Assembly: GCF_014633365.1 (NCBI RefSeq)
Contig: NC_068344.1
Location: 19,173,669 to 19,237,668, forward strand
DNA from: Diospyros lotus
Lineage: Eukaryota > Streptophyta > Magnoliopsida > Ericales > Ebenaceae
Reading direction: 5' to 3'
DNA: 64,000 nucleotides
The notes below the pieces were generated by a model. That model was given only the letters and a program-made list of their open reading frames with translations, made no database searches and had not been told where the DNA came from. Below, one piece after another: positions 34,305-44,660 of this stretch. The position numbers and the translations under genes are program-made. Positions within the stretch are counted from its first letter, which is position 1, and each line of letters begins with the position of its first letter.

Positions 34305-36474
34305 TAAAATACCCCATATTTTTGTGAAGATGCCACGTATTTTAAGTAAGTTTAAAATATCAAAAAATATGTTTGAAATGCCAATAAGTGACCAAATCAG
34401 TCGCAGAGAGTGCCCTAAAGCTTAGATACCTGAGGACAAATGTATATTTTTTATGAGCGTCTTGAGACAAGATTTATGATGCTGAAAGAAATTAAATCAG
34501 AGACAATTTTTCGGTTAAGCTAAGTTATGGTCTAAAATAGCCGAATGATGGTAAGGGGCTTCGAGAAATCGTACATATCGAGTAATTTTGAGTAATTAAT
34601 TTTGAGATTTTAAATATCTGGATAAATTTGATGTTTGAGGGTGTAATTATAATTAGATAATTATCCAAACAAAATAAGGATAAAATTAAGAGCTTATGTG
34701 GTAAAGTTGAGAACTTGAAATAAGGGCCAAAGTGTCATTTGGAAGAAGTTGGGGAATTAGCTTGTATTTCAAAAATTGAATTCATTATAGTTTTGGATTT
34801 GAAAGGCCATTCAATTATATCTTTGAGTCTTTGGAGTCCACGGCTTAGATTGTGACAAGTGGCATAATGTGATTCGTTGAAGAAATCTATAAATAGGCAC
34901 CATGGGTTGTTCCCAAATCATTCCAAACAAGGTTGAGAGTTGAGGCACTCTAAGAATAGGAGCTTTCTCTAAAGAGAGAGAAGGAATTTAGGCAAGAAGG
35001 CGGGAAGAAATCGAAGGAGAAGCCGAGGAGAACGAGCCTCGCTAGAGTTACGAGCCTTCGTCGGAATTTGTCAAACTCAGTCAGAAAAAAAGTGAGGTAA
35101 GTCATTCTTTTTTATAATCCTGTAGAGGGGAAAGAAAGGGTCGCGTAGGTTCAAACGGGGGTCGAATCGGAGTTAAAATGAGAAAGTTATGGCCGAAATA
35201 CCAAACCGAGGCGAAGCAGTCCGAAACTGCTGTGCAGCGCGTGAGATACACGTGCCGGAAAATAGTTGTGCGTGAGGGCGCGTGGCCCACCTTTCCAAGG
35301 TGCGTGAGAGGCCTATTTTTCTCCAAATTTTTCAGTTTTGTCCCTACTTTAATGCCCCTCAACCCTATATAAAAATATTTGAGGTTAGGTTTACTAAAAC
35401 ATGTGTTTTCTGCAGAAACCTAGGCCGTTTGCTGTGAAATTATACCGTCGAAGAGATAAACCAACAAGGTGAGACTCCTATACTCCAAATCCTATTTTTT
35501 ATTCTCTTATGAGAGACTTCTATTGCATGAGATGTGATTTGTGAAGTTCTTATACATAAACTCTTGTTATTCTCTTACATGAAATCATATTGTATATATG
35601 AAATATATTTTTCTGGAAAATATATGTTATTGACTTTTTAACTGTTGCATTTATAAAATTCGTGTGGCCTTACTGTTGTACCTATTTGTTGTTGGCCGAG
35701 GGCAAAAGTTGGATATCCCCTGAGAGGCGCTATGCGTGCGCCATCGAGAAAGCTCTCGTGGGGAAGACCGTGAGTCTAAGGAACAACGGATGTGGTGCTT
35801 TCATGAGTTCTATGAGGTTGGGCCGAAGTGACATGGTTAGGGACCTCCCAAGAGGTGCTATGTGTGCGCCATTGAGAAAGCTCTCGTTGGAGGAGGCTGA
35901 CGTGTTCACGAGGCACTTTGGAGTAGTTCTCGTTGTCTTTTCATATATTTTATACCTGATCATGCATCAATATAAACTGTTTTTGGAGTTTCTCACTAGA
36001 AGATTCATCTTCTAATTAGACCATGTCGCTGGAATATTCAAACGTTCCAAGTTCGACGAGCGGCTCTAAGGGAAATGAGGTAGCTAAAGAATAAGGTTAA
36101 TTTACTGTTTGTAGCATGTTTAGCATATTTTTGTTTACGTGCGAACCTATGTAATTCTGGATATGTTTAAGATGTTCAGTTATCACTTGCTAGAGATGAT
36201 GTTAATGTAATACATTTTGTAGACGCCTTGAACGATTTTATTTATGATAAATAAAGTATTGTGGTTGTGAACCATATCGGGTTCGATCTAGCTTCCGCTT
36301 TCGAAATTTTAACACCTATCTTAGCTATTCGATTATTGGATTTGTTAAGTTGAGAAGGTGAAAATTAGGGTTTTGAGGATATTGTGTGATGTATGGCAGT
36401 GATTGTGATATGAATAATTTTTATATTCCCGAAATCCTAAATTATAACACGTTCAAGAAATTTGGGGTGTTACA
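34305..36474 (+). mobile_element. Solo LTR, 2,170 bp, sister of 16,254-18,442
   Basis: The flanks are the perfect duplication ccata (34,300-34,304 and 36,475-36,479). The left end TAAAATACCCC is a decayed TGTAACACCC and the right end is GGGGTGTTACA. A TATA box in sense (CTATAAATAGGC near 34,888) is followed by a purine-rich leader. The sense-strand block CATCTTCTAATTAG...GCTGGAATATTCAAACG lies at 35,998-36,050. It aligns in reverse with 16,254-18,442 throughout. Confidence 0.9.
35662..36015 (+). CDS. Hypothetical 117-residue frame within an LTR
   Basis: This is the sense-strand counterpart of the frame at 16,750-17,064, starting MWPYCCTYLLLAEGKS and containing RRYACAIEKALVGKTVSLRN. The last third differs because of an indel, ending in a Phe/Leu-rich tail. 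No domain is recognised. It lies downstream of the LTR TATA box, so it could be in a transcript leader. Confidence 0.2.
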   Translation: MWPYCCTYLLLAEGKSWISPERRYACAIEKALVGKTVSLRNNGCGAFMSSMRLGRSDMVRDLPRGAMCAPLRKLSLEEADVFTRHFGVVLVVFSYILYLIMHQYKLFLEFLTRRFIF

Positions 36475-36479
36475 CCATA

Positions 36480-37240
36480 CATGAACATTGCCTTTTAATG
36501 TAGTAGAGAATTCCTTGCACCACATGCCATTAGATGCTAACCATATGAACATGAGGGACGAGGAAAAATCTATATGATCTCCAGGGTTGGCAAACCATTG
36601 TATGGCTTAATAGAGGGAATTCTAAACTTCTCAAGAGGAGTCTCAATTATTATTGTTCATTCTAGGGGTTGGTTTGAAATTCATATTAGCAGAACCACTT
36701 GCCTTTTTGTCAAAGATTAGATATCTTTCTCCAAAAGTTGTATTGTGCTCTTGCTCGAGCTTTTCGTATTGAGAATGGTTGTAAATAGAAAAGATGGAGG
36801 TCTCAAGCTTACTCTTCCTTGGATGTTTTTGCAGACTCTGTGCATGGATCTCTTCTACTCTTGCTCCTACTCCTGCTCTTAATCTTATTGTTGGGAGTGA
36901 TAAGATAAGGGGTTACATTGTTGTTGCTTTTGCTAGTCTTGAATAAGCCCTTTGAGCATCTACATTAATAATTGAACCTATAACTTAAGATTACTGATGC
37001 ATTTAGCAGTAACTTACTTAGAAAGAGGAGGAGTAAGAGCTCCATTGACATTTGAGGAAGCTTTTTGCTGCCCACTTTAATAGCTTCTAGTTGAGGGTAC
37101 TCAGTGAGAAGACATGGTGGGGATTTCCAGGGGTTTGGTTATGTATGCTTCTAAGTGATTGCCAATTGATAATACTAAGGAAGATCACCAAGCATGTCGA
37201 AATCCAAACTTCTCCAAGGGCGGGACTCTATCTTTCAATA
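36480..37240 (-). pseudogene. Ty3-gypsy (Tat) gag N-terminal fragment
   Basis: On the minus strand near 36,650-36,480 the translation shows the Tat gag signature: TPLEKFRIPSIKPYNG, then, after a frameshift, ASNGMWCKEFSTTLKGN, comparable to the family pattern of FKxPxFxxYDG followed by CRAFPLTLKGxA. To the right the sequence is less clear and may reach the gag start or the leader. It completes the split retroelement whose RT lies at 28,780. Confidence 0.65.
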
Positions 37241-38660
37241 TAATTTTTGAGAATCAAGTTAGTACATGGAAAGGAATGTAAGTAAATATTGAAGAACTTC
37301 TAAAGTTAGATGTCTTTACTTACTAAGACTTTAAATACCCATTATATAGGTCGAGCTTGTAATGGCTAAGTTGGATTATTGATAAGAACATTTCTTCAAG
37401 AGTTCTAGACACTAGGTAGCATATTTCAGGCATGGACCGCTTCCCTGGGTAGTAGGAGAGCTAGCAAACCACGTGTCGGGCTTTGGTAGATGAAACACAT
37501 GACACGCTCTGACTAATAGGACATGAAACATACCATAATAGGTTTTTTTGGGGAAAAAAAAGGTATTGAGGGTAAATCTATAATCCTTCTTATCAATACA
37601 TATTATACATGCACATGCACATTTTGTATGTATACATGTTATATTTATATGCATACTCATTATACATATGAATGTACACGTATCATATATATGTTATTAT
37701 TATTATCGAGATACAATAATAAATTTACTCAATTGAAAACATTGTCGTCATACAATAATATCTTCTGTTGTTCTCTTTCTTGCAGATTAGTCAGCATGAC
37801 TAATCTACATATTACTCTCTGATACTTAAAATCAAACATTAAAAATGTTGAAGATCAGAGAGTAATATGCACACCAATATTAGATATATACATTTTGGAA
37901 TGAGGGACTATTTATTTATAGTAGAGTATGGAATAATCCTAAGCCCACCAAAATTAAGATTCTTATAGATAACATTATCTTTTACATAAGATATTTATTC
38001 TCTCGAGTGAACTTTTGGATGTCGAAATTATTTTACTTTGGGCGTTACATGGGACCGTTCCCCCGTCTTAGGGAAATGTTTCAATGATAAGCCTACTTGG
38101 AAGGGCAAGAACACCAAGCCCGTGCAGTTGTCGTCGGTGGGTGGGAGACCTTCGATTGGTTCTGCCAAAGAGAGGTGAGAGACGTCTCTCGCCCTTGCCA
38201 CTATCATCGAAAGAGAGGCTGGAGGTCTCCTGCCCTTGATGTTGCCACCAAATGGGTCTTTGCCCATTTATCTGAGTTAACCCACTCCCTTCTTTTATTT
38301 TTTATTTTTAATTTTTGGAATATTTTAACCATGATGTATCAATTATATTTACATACATATTATATATATGTACATATACATATTACAATTTTCACATTTT
38401 CTTATGGCAATGATTACAATAATTAAGTTTTATAATAGTAATCCAAATGTTTAGATTTTAAATAATATTATTTCAAATGATAGAATTTAAAATATTAGTA
38501 TTTCTAAAAATTTAATTCTAAATAATATCATTTAAAATTTTTCTATGCAAACACAATTTTAATGTTTTTTATTTAAAAAAAAAAAAGGGCTACTGTTCTG
38601 GGTCACTCGAGAAGGAGCCCATGAGAAGCCATATTGCTATTCTGGATACATCAGTTACAT
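37241..38660. other. Upstream intergenic region of the UGT gene
   Basis: No gene is recognised. A GC-richer unexplained stretch at 38,040-38,280 contains GGGCGTTACATGGGACC and may be a retroelement scrap. The rest is AT-rich with TATA-type simple sequence (38,355-38,380). A short perfect inverted repeat lies at 37,808-37,869. Confidence 0.5.
37808..37869. repeat. Perfect 16 bp inverted repeat with 30-base loop
   Basis: CATATTACTCTCTGAT (37,808-37,823) is repeated exactly as its reverse complement at 37,854-37,869. Confidence 0.85.
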
Positions 38661-38663
38661 TAT

Positions 38664-38685
38664 TTATATATATATATATATATAG
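38664..38685. repeat. TA microsatellite
   Basis: A run of about ten TA units lies upstream of the UGT gene. Further TA runs follow at about 38,912-38,930 and 38,966-38,984, closer to the start codon. Confidence 0.85.
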
Positions 38686-38743
38686 TGCTATATTTTTGGT
38701 TATTATTTTTTGTATTATTTGTAAAAAAGTATGTTCTTTCGCA

Positions 38744-38827
38744 CACGTGGTCCGGTCAGATTAAAACACACGTGTGGCCTCCTCTCTTAGGCCACGTCTT
38801 CCTCTTCCTCTTCAACCCCCGCCACGT
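38744..38827 (+). promoter_or_regulatory. Cluster of four ACGT elements, two of them G-boxes
   Basis: CACGTGG (38,744-38,750) and CACGTGT (38,769-38,775) are G-box/ABRE-type sites, followed by CCACGTC (38,792-38,798) and CCACGTT (38,822-38,828). They lie 165-250 bp before the UGT start codon. In plants such sites bind bZIP or bHLH factors, often in abscisic acid, light or jasmonate responses. The function here is inferred from sequence only. Confidence 0.55.
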
Positions 38828-38993
38828 TACTCTCTCTCAATGCCCATTCATATCCGATTATCCATCGCCGAACACATACATATATGCAATGCAAGCTGCA
38901 CAATACATACACATATATATATATATATAGATGCAATGCGATCCCGTATTTGTTTTCTTACTGGATATATATATATATATATATTTAATTGAG

Positions 38994-40379
38994 ATGGATC
39001 CGGATCCGAATCCTAACAGAAGAACCATTCGGGTTGTGATGCTGCCCTGGCTGGCTCACGGCCATCTATCCCCCTTCCTAGAGCTAGCCAAGGTCCTCTC
39101 CAAGCGAAACTTCTACATTTACGTCTGCTCCACACCCGTCAACCTCGCTCCAATCAAAGGAAACCTCTACCGGAAGAAGTACTCCTCGCTCGGAATCGAG
39201 CTGGTGGACCTCAATCTTCCGCCGTCGCCGGAGCTTCCACCCTGTCGCCAAACCACCAATGGCCTCCCTCCCCGCCTCATGTCCACTCTCAAAACAGCCT
39301 TCGACATGGCCAAGCCAGAATTCCACCGAGTCTTGGATTCCATAAAACCGGACTTGCTCATCTACGACTTTCTCCAGCCCTGGGCGCCGGAAGTGGCTTC
39401 CGAAAGCGGTATTCCGGCCGTCCTCTTCCTCAGCACCGGCGCCGCCGCCTCTTCCTACTTCTTCCATCTCGAACTCAACCCCAGCTCCGAGTTCCCCTCT
39501 CCGGCGATCTACATTCGGGGCTACGAGAAAGCCAAGCTTGACCACGTAACCAAATCCGTCGCGAACGGCATAACGGACCCCGAGAGAGCGAGCAAGTGCT
39601 GGGAGCGATCGACAAACATCGTCTTGATCAAGACTTCCAGGGCCCTGGAGGGTAAATACATCGATTACCTCTCGATTTTAAGGAACAAGAGAATGATCCC
39701 CGTTGGCCCCCTTATACAAGACCCAGTCCTCGAAGTCGAAGATGGTAACAAGCCGGAGATAATCCGATGGCTGGACGAAAAGCCACCGAGATCAACTCTG
39801 TTCGCTTCTTTCGGCAGCGAGTACTTCCTCTCCAGCGACGAGATCAAAGAGATCGCTCACGGGCTGGAGCTAAGCGCTGTCAACTTCATCTGGGTCGTCC
39901 GGTTTCCAGCCGGCGAGAAAAGCAGGGTCGAAGAAGCGCTCCCAGAAGGGTTTATGGAGAGGATAAAAGATAGAGGAAGGGTGGTGGAGGGGTGGGCGCC
40001 ACAGGCGAGAATTTTAGGGCATGGAAGCGTGGGAGGGTTTCTGAGCCACTGTGGATGGAGCTCGTTGATGGAGGGGATAGCGTTTGGGGTTCCGGTGGTA
40101 GGGTTGCCGATGCATTTGGATCAGCCATTGAATTGTAGGATGGTGGAGGAGGCAGGGGTTGGGGTGGAAGTGAGGAGAGATGGGGGAGGGAGGGTGGAAA
40201 GAGGGGAGGTGGGGAGAGTGGTGAGGGAGGTGGTGGCGAGGAAAAGCGGGGAAGCCATTAGGATGAGAGTATTGGAAGAGTTGAGGGTGGAAATGAGGAC
40301 GAAGGGGGAGGCGGAGATGGAAGCAGCGGTGGAGGAGCTGCTCAAGCTGTGCTGTGGGAAGTACTCATCTGTGCTGTAG
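38994..40379 (+). CDS. UDP-glycosyltransferase, UGT94-like (family 1)
   Basis: This intronless gene encodes 461 residues, a normal length for a plant family 1 UGT. The enzyme transfers a sugar from a UDP-sugar to a small molecule in the cytosol. The N-terminal half has LPWLAHGH with the catalytic His at residue 24 and its partner Asp at 125 (YDFLQPW). The C-terminal half has a complete 44-residue PSPG box (residues 334-377) from WAPQ through HCGW to HLDQ; the final Gln favours UDP-glucose. The patterns NGLPPRLMSTLK, FLSTGAAA, SFGSEYFLS and PMHLDQPLN fit UGT94, whose studied members add a sugar to the sugar of an existing glycoside. The acceptor cannot be told from sequence. The start at 38,994 is chosen over an in-frame ATG at 38,931 because the extra residues come from a TA repeat. 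The gene is much richer in GC than its surroundings, and its last 350 bases are strikingly purine-rich. Confidence 0.95.
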   Translation: MDPDPNPNRRTIRVVMLPWLAHGHLSPFLELAKVLSKRNFYIYVCSTPVNLAPIKGNLYRKKYSSLGIELVDLNLPPSPELPPCRQTTNGLPPRLMSTLKTAFDMAKPEFHRVLDSIKPDLLIYDFLQPWAPEVASESGIPAVLFLSTGAAASSYFFHLELNPSSEFPSPAIYIRGYEKAKLDHVTKSVANGITDPERASKCWERSTNIVLIKTSRALEGKYIDYLSILRNKRMIPVGPLIQDPVLEVEDGNKPEIIRWLDEKPPRSTLFASFGSEYFLSSDEIKEIAHGLELSAVNFIWVVRFPAGEKSRVEEALPEGFMERIKDRGRVVEGWAPQARILGHGSVGGFLSHCGWSSLMEGIAFGVPVVGLPMHLDQPLNCRMVEEAGVGVEVRRDGGGRVERGEVGRVVREVVARKSGEAIRMRVLEELRVEMRTKGEAEMEAAVEELLKLCCGKYSSVL

Positions 40380-40454
40380 GCCATTAAAATACTCTGCTTC
40401 GGTTGTAATTAAAAATGCATGCATTGCGGTTCGGCCCATCTCCAATGGATAGAT

Positions 40455-40460
40455 AATAAA
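40455..40460 (+). terminator. Likely polyadenylation signal of the UGT gene
   Basis: AATAAA lies 76 bases after the stop codon, followed by T-rich sequence. This is the canonical signal at a usual distance. Confidence 0.5.
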
Positions 40461-41700
40461 AAGTAAATTCTTAATTAGTTTTAAGTGTTTGGGCTTTCTT
40501 AAATACAACTTCTCACTGTTTAACCATGCTTCTATGCTTTTTAAGTTTCTAACTAGAGGATCCGGGAACAAAAGCTTAGATGATAAAAAATGAGTAAGTG
40601 ATATGTCAATATTATTTGGGTAGATCATGAGTTCGAATCTGTCCTTCTCTTGAAACATATTTTGTGAATTTACCCTCCCTCTCTTCCTCTCCCACGAATT
40701 CAAGGACATGAGCATAAGGGGTCACACAAAAATAATGATCTCAAGTTCTAAATGAGAGGATGTTTTCCACATCCACCATTAGATACACAACATTCTTCTT
40801 GCTTGTTTGAAATCACTTCCGTTTTCATTTCATTCCAAAAATGCACAACACATTGCAAAAATCAACAAATATCAAAACGTTTGAAATCTGTCTTTTTTCA
40901 TCCCTATAGCAAACCTTTACAAAAAATCATCTTCTTCTTTCTCAATTTCATCATTGTTAGCCACTGTTGTCCATCTCCGTTGTTTGCTCTCTCGAATTCG
41001 ATCACAGGCCCAGACCTATAGTATAATTCAATAGCCCATTATTTCAGGGCCCATAATTATGTTAATTTAAGGGCCCATAAATTTGAGAGAAAATTGACTA
41101 TTTTATCTTTGTGTCAAAATGACCATTTTCCCCTATATAAATTTCTTTTCCCTTCCAAATCTGCAAAACACAACTCTCTCTCTCTCTCCAATGAAATCCA
41201 ACCGTTTGATCTTGGATCCGATCATATTTTTACCGTATAAATGACCTTGATCTACAAGAAAATAAGTCTTTTAGTCTTATCAGTAATTATTTTCAATATA
41301 GATCTATGATATATACGTATATACGCACGGTTTGAGCTAGACCGAAAGTTTAATCTTAGATCTATGAAGATTTGACCTTTGGATCTTGTTGGTTTTTTGA
41401 TATGTTGGTCGATGGGAATAAGGGTGTCGGGTGGTTGTCTCTGATCGCCGGAAACCACCGGCCATAGCGGCTGGTGGGGTCAGCTAGTGAGATCCTCTTT
41501 CTTGAGCTATTTATATTTTTGTTATTTTTTACATAATATATATATATATCTTAATGAATTAGAAGCTCTGGTAATAGTTTATGGGTAATTAGGATTTTAT
41601 GCATTCATTAGTTTGACAAAAGAAAAAAAAATTATTCACCAATAGTAGGTAGGTATTGAGAGTAAGTTCCCTGTTGAGATCGGCGGTGAAAAAATTAAAG
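40461..41700. other. Region downstream of the UGT gene, no gene seen
   Basis: Mostly AT-rich with CT-rich patches (41,170-41,192). The stretch 40,980-41,090 has repeated AGGGCCCATAA and CACAGGCCCAGACC wording that may be the left end of the worn hAT element whose transposase end is at 41,705-42,160. The Arg/Gly-like open frame on the minus strand at 41,252-41,458 has no recognisable similarity. Confidence 0.4.
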
Positions 41701-41704
41701 AACT

Positions 41705-42160
41705 TTGAGAATGTGTAGAGCAACACATATTAAAGAACGTTGGAAATATGTAGAGCAACATGTAAAGCAATACGTAGAGAATTTATATTTTATTATTATA
41801 TATTCTCATGTGATACTTTCTATTGTCAGGCCAAACATGTGTAAATATTTCAAATATTCTGATTTTAAAATAGTATTTCAAATATTTGTTTTGGTGTATT
41901 TTAGAATGTTACAATTCCAAACTCAATTATTAACCACTAATTCATTTGTGAATTGTAACTATACATGTTACAGTTGTATCTGCAGAAAGAAGTTTTTTCA
42001 AATTGAAGTTGATCCAGATTTATCTTCGTTCAATTATATCACAAGACAGATTGAATGAATTGATTATGTTATCTATTGAGAAAAAAAAATATTGATTATG
42101 TAAATTTGATTGATATGTTTGCTTCCAAAATTACAAGAAGAGTAGTTTTTAATTGATCAT
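41705..42160 (+). pseudogene. hAT transposase C-terminal fragment (DUF4371 type)
   Basis: From about 41,960 the translation reads VTVVSAERSFFKLKLI and then SQDRLNELIMLSIE, ending ASKITRRVVFN. This is the dimerisation end of hAT transposases of the zinc-finger MYM or DUF4371 type, where ASAERSFSKLKLIK and SQERLNGLAMLSIE are conserved. Upstream, 41,840-41,930 is a frameshifted remnant of the preceding residues. After the stop, the sequence GCCTCAAAATCTCAGGCACAG (near 42,288) resembles the worn 3' end of such elements. Only the last ~100 residues remain. Confidence 0.7.
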
Positions 42161-42487
42161 TTAGAAAAAAAAATTATTTTATTTTTTGATATGGTATGAA
42201 TATTTGTTTTTTTTATATTTTATTATAAAAAATAAAATTTAAATGTACATTATGATTCAGGGATTTATTTTTACATTTCGACTCAGAGCCTCAAAATCTC
42301 AGGCACAGCATTGTTCGATTAACATTGTTGATGAGGTAAGGATTTATCACTAATTAAATTTATAGGATTTAAGCAAGATTTCAATCACTTGTTGGGATGA
42401 TTTGGATTGTGGGTGCTTGTGTGGACAAAAAATAAGAATAATGATCTTAATTGGGACTCAATTGGGATGATGTTACATGAACACTTA

Positions 42488-43182
42488 GGGAGCGTTTGGT
42501 ATGAGAGAAATTTTTAAATTTTTGGAATTCATGATTCTTGGGAATGCTCTTGAAAATCTTTGATTTCCAGAATTTATGCAATTCTATTTGGTTAGATTTA
42601 AATATTTTCAGAAATGTTAAGTATTCTTTTCTGAGAATCTTACATTTTTATGTTTGGTTTAAATGTAACATTATTGGGAATTCATGTTCTTTTTTCAAAA
42701 CTACCCTTATTTATTTTTTTATTTAAAAATAATAAATTCCTTCTATTATATAAAATATTAAGACCCATAACATATTTAGAAAGTCAAAAAATGTCATTTT
42801 TTTACACGTTATGTATATATATGCATGTATATATATATATAATATATATACATAATATATATGTTTGTGTGAATACCTACTCTAATATATATATAATATA
42901 TATATTTATATATTACATATATATAATATATTGGTATGAGATTATAAAAGGATAAGAGGTGTTTTAGTTTTTTCTTTGTTAAAAATATTCTCAAGTCCAT
43001 GAAAAACTTCAGATTCTCAACTCTTCATGGAAATCTTTTTGTGAGAAAGTTGTTTAAAAATCATTTCGAAAAATCTTATTTTTCAAGATTTTTCTTATAA
43101 AAAAGTTGTACCAAACATAAAAATATAGATTTTCAACTTAATATTTTCAAGAATCTTAAAATTTCTCTTGTATCAAACGCCC
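42488..43182. mobile_element. MITE-like TIR element, about 695 bp
   Basis: The left end GGGAGCGTTTGGTATGAGAG and the reverse complement of the right end, GGGCGTTTGATACAAGAG, match over about 30 bp including GAAATTTTTAA. The interior is non-coding, with inverted TTCAAGATTTT and AAAAATCTTGAA words and a long TA region. A clear target duplication was not found, so the superfamily is open (PIF/Harbinger or hAT). Confidence 0.65.
42815..42935. repeat. TA-rich microsatellite region
   Basis: Interrupted runs of ATATAT with TGTGTG and CATAAT variants lie inside the MITE. Such AT repeats are often hypervariable. Confidence 0.75.
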
Positions 43183-44660
43183 TGTAAAAGTCATCAAACT
43201 GTTCAAGATAACTAAAAGCTAGGAGATTAGTGTTTAATGACGTACAATTGAATTATCCCTAAAGTCTTTTTTATATTTTCTGTGATGAGTTTTGTGGTAA
43301 GGATGATGGTAGGAATGAGTCAGTCTCGCTCATATTGTAAAAAATAATTAGATTCTTTTCTTATTCTACAAGTTTAGGATTAAATTGAACTAAAATTGTT
43401 GGATAAGTGTGGTTTAATTTTATCAAGTTTATGGAGATTGGGACACATGGCATCAAAAAGGACCTGCAATGCCCATCCTATCCTTTGATTCTCCTGCTAG
43501 ATTTGATTTTATATGTTCCTTAAACTTAGGGTTTTTCTCAAGTTTGAGGGCTTAATCAATAGGAATTGCCTCAAAGTGAGAGCCTAATCAATAGGTTTTT
43601 CAGATTGTCTCCTACTTAAATTGCACTTGCAGTGATTATCTTTATCTTGCTTTGAAAAATACTTGAGCATTCATTTTTTTCTAGAATTGAGTTCCTTTGT
43701 GTTGCTTGCCCTCGAAAAATTTGATGATATGATTCATTTGGAGTTCTAACTTTTTAACAGTCATTTGGAAGCTTTATCTTATCATGGTTTAAATTAAATT
43801 GTAAGTTGACGACACATTGACTTCCAATATCGTTCTAAAACTGTGATCCCTTTTTCTAACGTGAATTTTTTTCTTTTTTCTTTTTTTTCTAATATCATCA
43901 AGATTCTCTCATTTACTTAATTTAATATTATCCTTTTAAAATTGAGTAAATTAGAATTGCACTATTTATACAAAAAATGATTTATATAACTCTTTATAGG
44001 TTGATATCTCGCGATTTTTGTTTACCCTATTCTCTCTCTCTCCCCTCTCTTTCCCCGCTCACCCCTTCTCGCTTGCTCTCACTATCGCCTCGTCATTGCA
44101 ATTTTGTCTCGTCGCCTCGCCTTTGCCACATTACTACCTTACATCCATTGCCTTGTTGCCTCACTTTCTCGTTGCTGCATCATTCAGCAACCGATAATCA
44201 CCCAAACCAACTGAGCATACAATGAGCAGCGGTGATCAGCAAGCGGCGAGTGCGAGTGCCAGACAGGTGAGAGAGAGAGTTTTGAATCTTTTGAATTTGG
44301 ATTATTTATCATAGGGACAAATTAATCATTTCATTATTCTATAAAATATTTTGTACATTATCTTCTGTACAAATAGCATTATTCAATAAATTAGGTGCTT
44401 TTTCAATTATTTTATCTATTAATCATGGATTATTAACAAACATTTATTTGAATTTGGACCCTCCACCTAGGTTGCATAAATATCATTGTACATTTTTCAA
44501 ATTCCCATATAGAGTTACAGTTGTCGGGACCGCGAGGGAGACGCACGCCCAGCGTGCATTCTGGAAAATAAACAAGAGAGAAAGAGGGGTAATGTGCGTC
44601 CCGCGCACTCTGCCGGCTACCTTTATTATTCTTCCTTTTATATAAATATAATACATGATA
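43183..44660. other. Intergenic region, no certain gene
   Basis: AT-rich to 43,970, then CT-rich and GC-richer (44,030-44,270). At 44,221 an ATG starts a 15-codon open stretch (MSSGDQQAASASARQ) that runs into GTGAGAG, resembling a first exon and splice donor, but nothing downstream continues it. The stretch 44,520-44,630 is GC-rich and unassigned. Confidence 0.35.

Noticed and set aside
28780..37240. Endogenous pararetrovirus
   Set aside because: Gag-like zinc knuckle context and RT wording fit Ty3-gypsy Tat; no movement protein or coat-like region typical of caulimoviruses was seen.
38931..38993. Longer UGT start at the upstream in-frame ATG
   Set aside because: The added 21 residues are encoded largely by a TA repeat (a run of Ile-Tyr) and do not resemble any UGT N-terminus; the ATG at 38,994 gives the usual length and spacing to the HGH motif.
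39084..39545. Minus-strand 153-codon frame inside the UGT gene
   Set aside because: It is a shadow of the GC-rich coding strand and has no recognisable domain.
40610..40660. tRNA or SINE box B-like GAGTTCGAATCT
   Set aside because: No matching box A or cloverleaf could be drawn around it and no poly-A or poly-T tail follows.
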